Positions 5,201 to 6,101 of a stretch of DNA of 6,101 nt are shown in pieces (position 1 is the first letter of the stretch; each line of letters opens with the position of its first letter). The translations under genes and the position numbers were made by a program. The notes below the pieces were generated by a model that was given only the letters and a program-made list of their open reading frames with translations, was not told the origin of the DNA and ran no database searches. The stretch is from DATKQI01 sp035532755 (GTDB lineage Bacteria > Pseudomonadota > Alphaproteobacteria > Acetobacterales > Acetobacteraceae): NCBI GenBank assembly GCA_035532755.1, contig DATKQI010000121.1, positions 1-6,101 on the forward strand. Direction: 5' to 3'.

Positions 5201-6037
5201 TCAAGTCTCCACCGGGGTATCGGGGCGTCCGCCCCATTCAGTCCAGGATCCGTCGTACACCGCGCCCATCGGCAGCCCGGCCACGGCGAGGCCGAGGCTC
5301 AGCACCGTCGCGGTCACGCCGGTGCCGCAACTGGTCACCACCGGGCGGGTTCCATCCACGCCGGCCGCGGCGAAGCGCGCGCGCAGCCGGGCGGGGTCCA
5401 GCAGGGTCTGATCGGGGTTCAGCAGGTCGGTGATGGGGATGTTGCGCGCGCCGGGGATGTGCCCGCCGCGCATGCCGGGGCGCGGTTCGGGCACCGTGGC
5501 GGCGAAGCGGCCCGGGGCGCGCGCGTCCATTACAATTTCTTCGCCATCCCGCAAATTCTGTAACATGTCGCCCAGCCCCCGCACCCGGCGCGCGCGATGG
5601 GCGGGGATGAAGGTGCCGGGGCTGGCCGGCACGGGGTCGCCCGCCTCGGTCGGGTGGCCGGCGGCGATCCAGGCGGGCAGCCCGCCATCCAGCACCGCCG
5701 CGCGGTCATGGCCGAACACGCCCATCATCCACCAGCCGCGCGCGGCCGAGAACAGGCCTTTCTGGTCGTAGAACACCACCTGGCTGGCATTGGACACGCC
5801 GAGCGCACCCACCATCTTCGCGAAATCGCCCGGCGTGGGCAGCATGTGCGGCAGATCGGTCGCGCGGTCGGCGATCGCGTCGATATCGAAGAAGCGCGCA
5901 CCCTTGATGTGCGCGCGGCGGAACTCGGCCTCAGCGTCCTTGTCCTCGGTGGGCAGGTAGAACGAGGCGTCGAACAGCACGAGGTCCGGGTCGGCCAGAT
6001 GCGCGGCCAGCCAGCCGGCGGAGACGAGCGGGTTCAT
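5201..6037 (-). CDS. sseA: 3-mercaptopyruvate sulfurtransferase (tandem rhodanese)
   Basis: A 278-residue sulfurtransferase that takes sulfur from 3-mercaptopyruvate onto its active-site cysteine as a persulfide, releasing pyruvate, for transfer to thiols or cyanide. Two rhodanese domains are seen: an inactive N-terminal one (about 1-140, with HIKGARFFDID and GLFSAARGWWMM) and a catalytic C-terminal one (about 155-278). The active-site loop SCGTGVTA (236-243, Cys237) is the mercaptopyruvate type rather than the thiosulfate type. Arg177 and Arg186 (in GRF and PEPRPG) correspond to the substrate-binding arginines. YDGSWTEWG (261-269) closes the domain. Length is typical and there is no signal peptide, so it is cytoplasmic. 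Its ATG overlaps the upstream gene's stop codon (ATGA) and it has no strong Shine-Dalgarno of its own. metC starts 2 nt after its stop. A run of A/T-rich codons sits at residues 158-170. Confidence 0.94.
   Translation of the reverse strand: MNPLVSAGWLAAHLADPDLVLFDASFYLPTEDKDAEAEFRRAHIKGARFFDIDAIADRATDLPHMLPTPGDFAKMVGALGVSNASQVVFYDQKGLFSAARGWWMMGVFGHDRAAVLDGGLPAWIAAGHPTEAGDPVPASPGTFIPAHRARRVRGLGDMLQNLRDGEEIVMDARAPGRFAATVPEPRPGMRGGHIPGARNIPITDLLNPDQTLLDPARLRARFAAAGVDGTRPVVTSCGTGVTATVLSLGLAVAGLPMGAVYDGSWTEWGGRPDTPVET
5526..5570 (-). other. sseA: AT-rich codon island with an imperfect dyad inside sseA
   Basis: This stretch stands out from its GC-rich surroundings and encodes MLQNLRDGEEIVM (residues 158-170) using TTA, AAT, TTG, ATT and GTA, codons otherwise scarce in the gene. 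It lies at the entry to the catalytic rhodanese domain. On the plus strand TTACAATTT (5530-5538) pairs with AAATTCTGTAA (5553-5563), apart from two unpaired bases, around a 14-nt loop. It could be a translation-slowing codon cluster, a protein-binding site or chance. Confidence 0.4.
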
Positions 6038-6101
6038 GGAAGCGTGACCGTGATGCGGCGGTTCTGCCGCCCCTTGTTCTCGATCTTCAGCACGCTCGCC
6101 G
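6034..6101 (-). CDS. 3' end of an upstream gene, possibly an OmpA-like protein
   Basis: The minus-strand frame ending in TGA at 6036-6034 is open to the window edge and reads a basic C-terminus, KIENKGRQNRRITVTLP. Its stop overlaps the sseA ATG, so it is most likely the preceding gene of the same transcript. The GRxNRRITV pattern resembles the end of OmpA/MotB-type peptidoglycan-binding domains (usually GRxxNRRVEI), but spacing differs by one residue. With only 21 codons visible, the assignment is tentative. Confidence 0.4.
   Translation of the reverse strand, partial: ASVLKIENKGRQNRRITVTLP

Noticed and set aside
3918..5411. A 497-codon open frame on the plus strand.
   Set aside because: It lies wholly opposite metC and sseA, is rich in His, Arg, Gln and Ala as expected from the complement of a GC-rich gene, and shows no family motif.

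Overview
The window is 6.1 kb of GC-rich, tightly packed chromosomal DNA. Gene density, strong G/C preference at third codon positions and the gene types (a Zur-type regulator, SseA, MetC, HisI, a DUF1345 membrane protein and a small protein with an SPPC motif) suggest an alphaproteobacterium, possibly Rhodospirillales/Acetobacteraceae. That placement is an inference from general resemblance, not from a marker gene. I saw no rRNA, tRNA, CRISPR array, insertion sequence or integrase.

Right block (6101 down to 3799, minus strand): the 3' end of an unidentified gene (possibly OmpA-like) overlaps sseA (3-mercaptopyruvate sulfurtransferase) by ATGA. Then comes metC (cystathionine beta-lyase) after a 2-nt gap, then a 61-residue ORF overlapping metC by ATGA. 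The spacing implies one translationally coupled sulfur amino acid transcript. Its tail runs 77 bp into the 3' end of the convergent zur gene.

Centre (3354-3875, plus strand): zur, a zinc-responsive Fur-family repressor with a full set of metal ligands. It lies head to head with hisI, with only 33 bp between start codons.

Left-centre block (3320 down to 1121, minus strand): hisI (a zinc-dependent histidine biosynthesis enzyme), an M20 metallopeptidase of the carboxypeptidase G2/glutamate carboxypeptidase type, and a DUF1345 membrane protein. hisI and the peptidase are 11 nt apart. The peptidase and DUF1345 overlap by ATGA, and a perfect 13-bp inverted repeat there would hide the DUF1345 Shine-Dalgarno in a hairpin.

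Left block (995 down to 21, minus strand): a PAPS-type sulfotransferase behind a noticeably AT-richer leader with possible promoter elements. A ribosome site and ATG at the left edge suggest another gene follows.

Most genes are ordinary housekeeping or accessory metabolic genes. The points most worth a second look are the small SPPC-motif protein coupled to metC, the occluded start of the DUF1345 gene, the zur-hisI head-to-head pairing, and the AT-rich region with competing frames ahead of the sulfotransferase.
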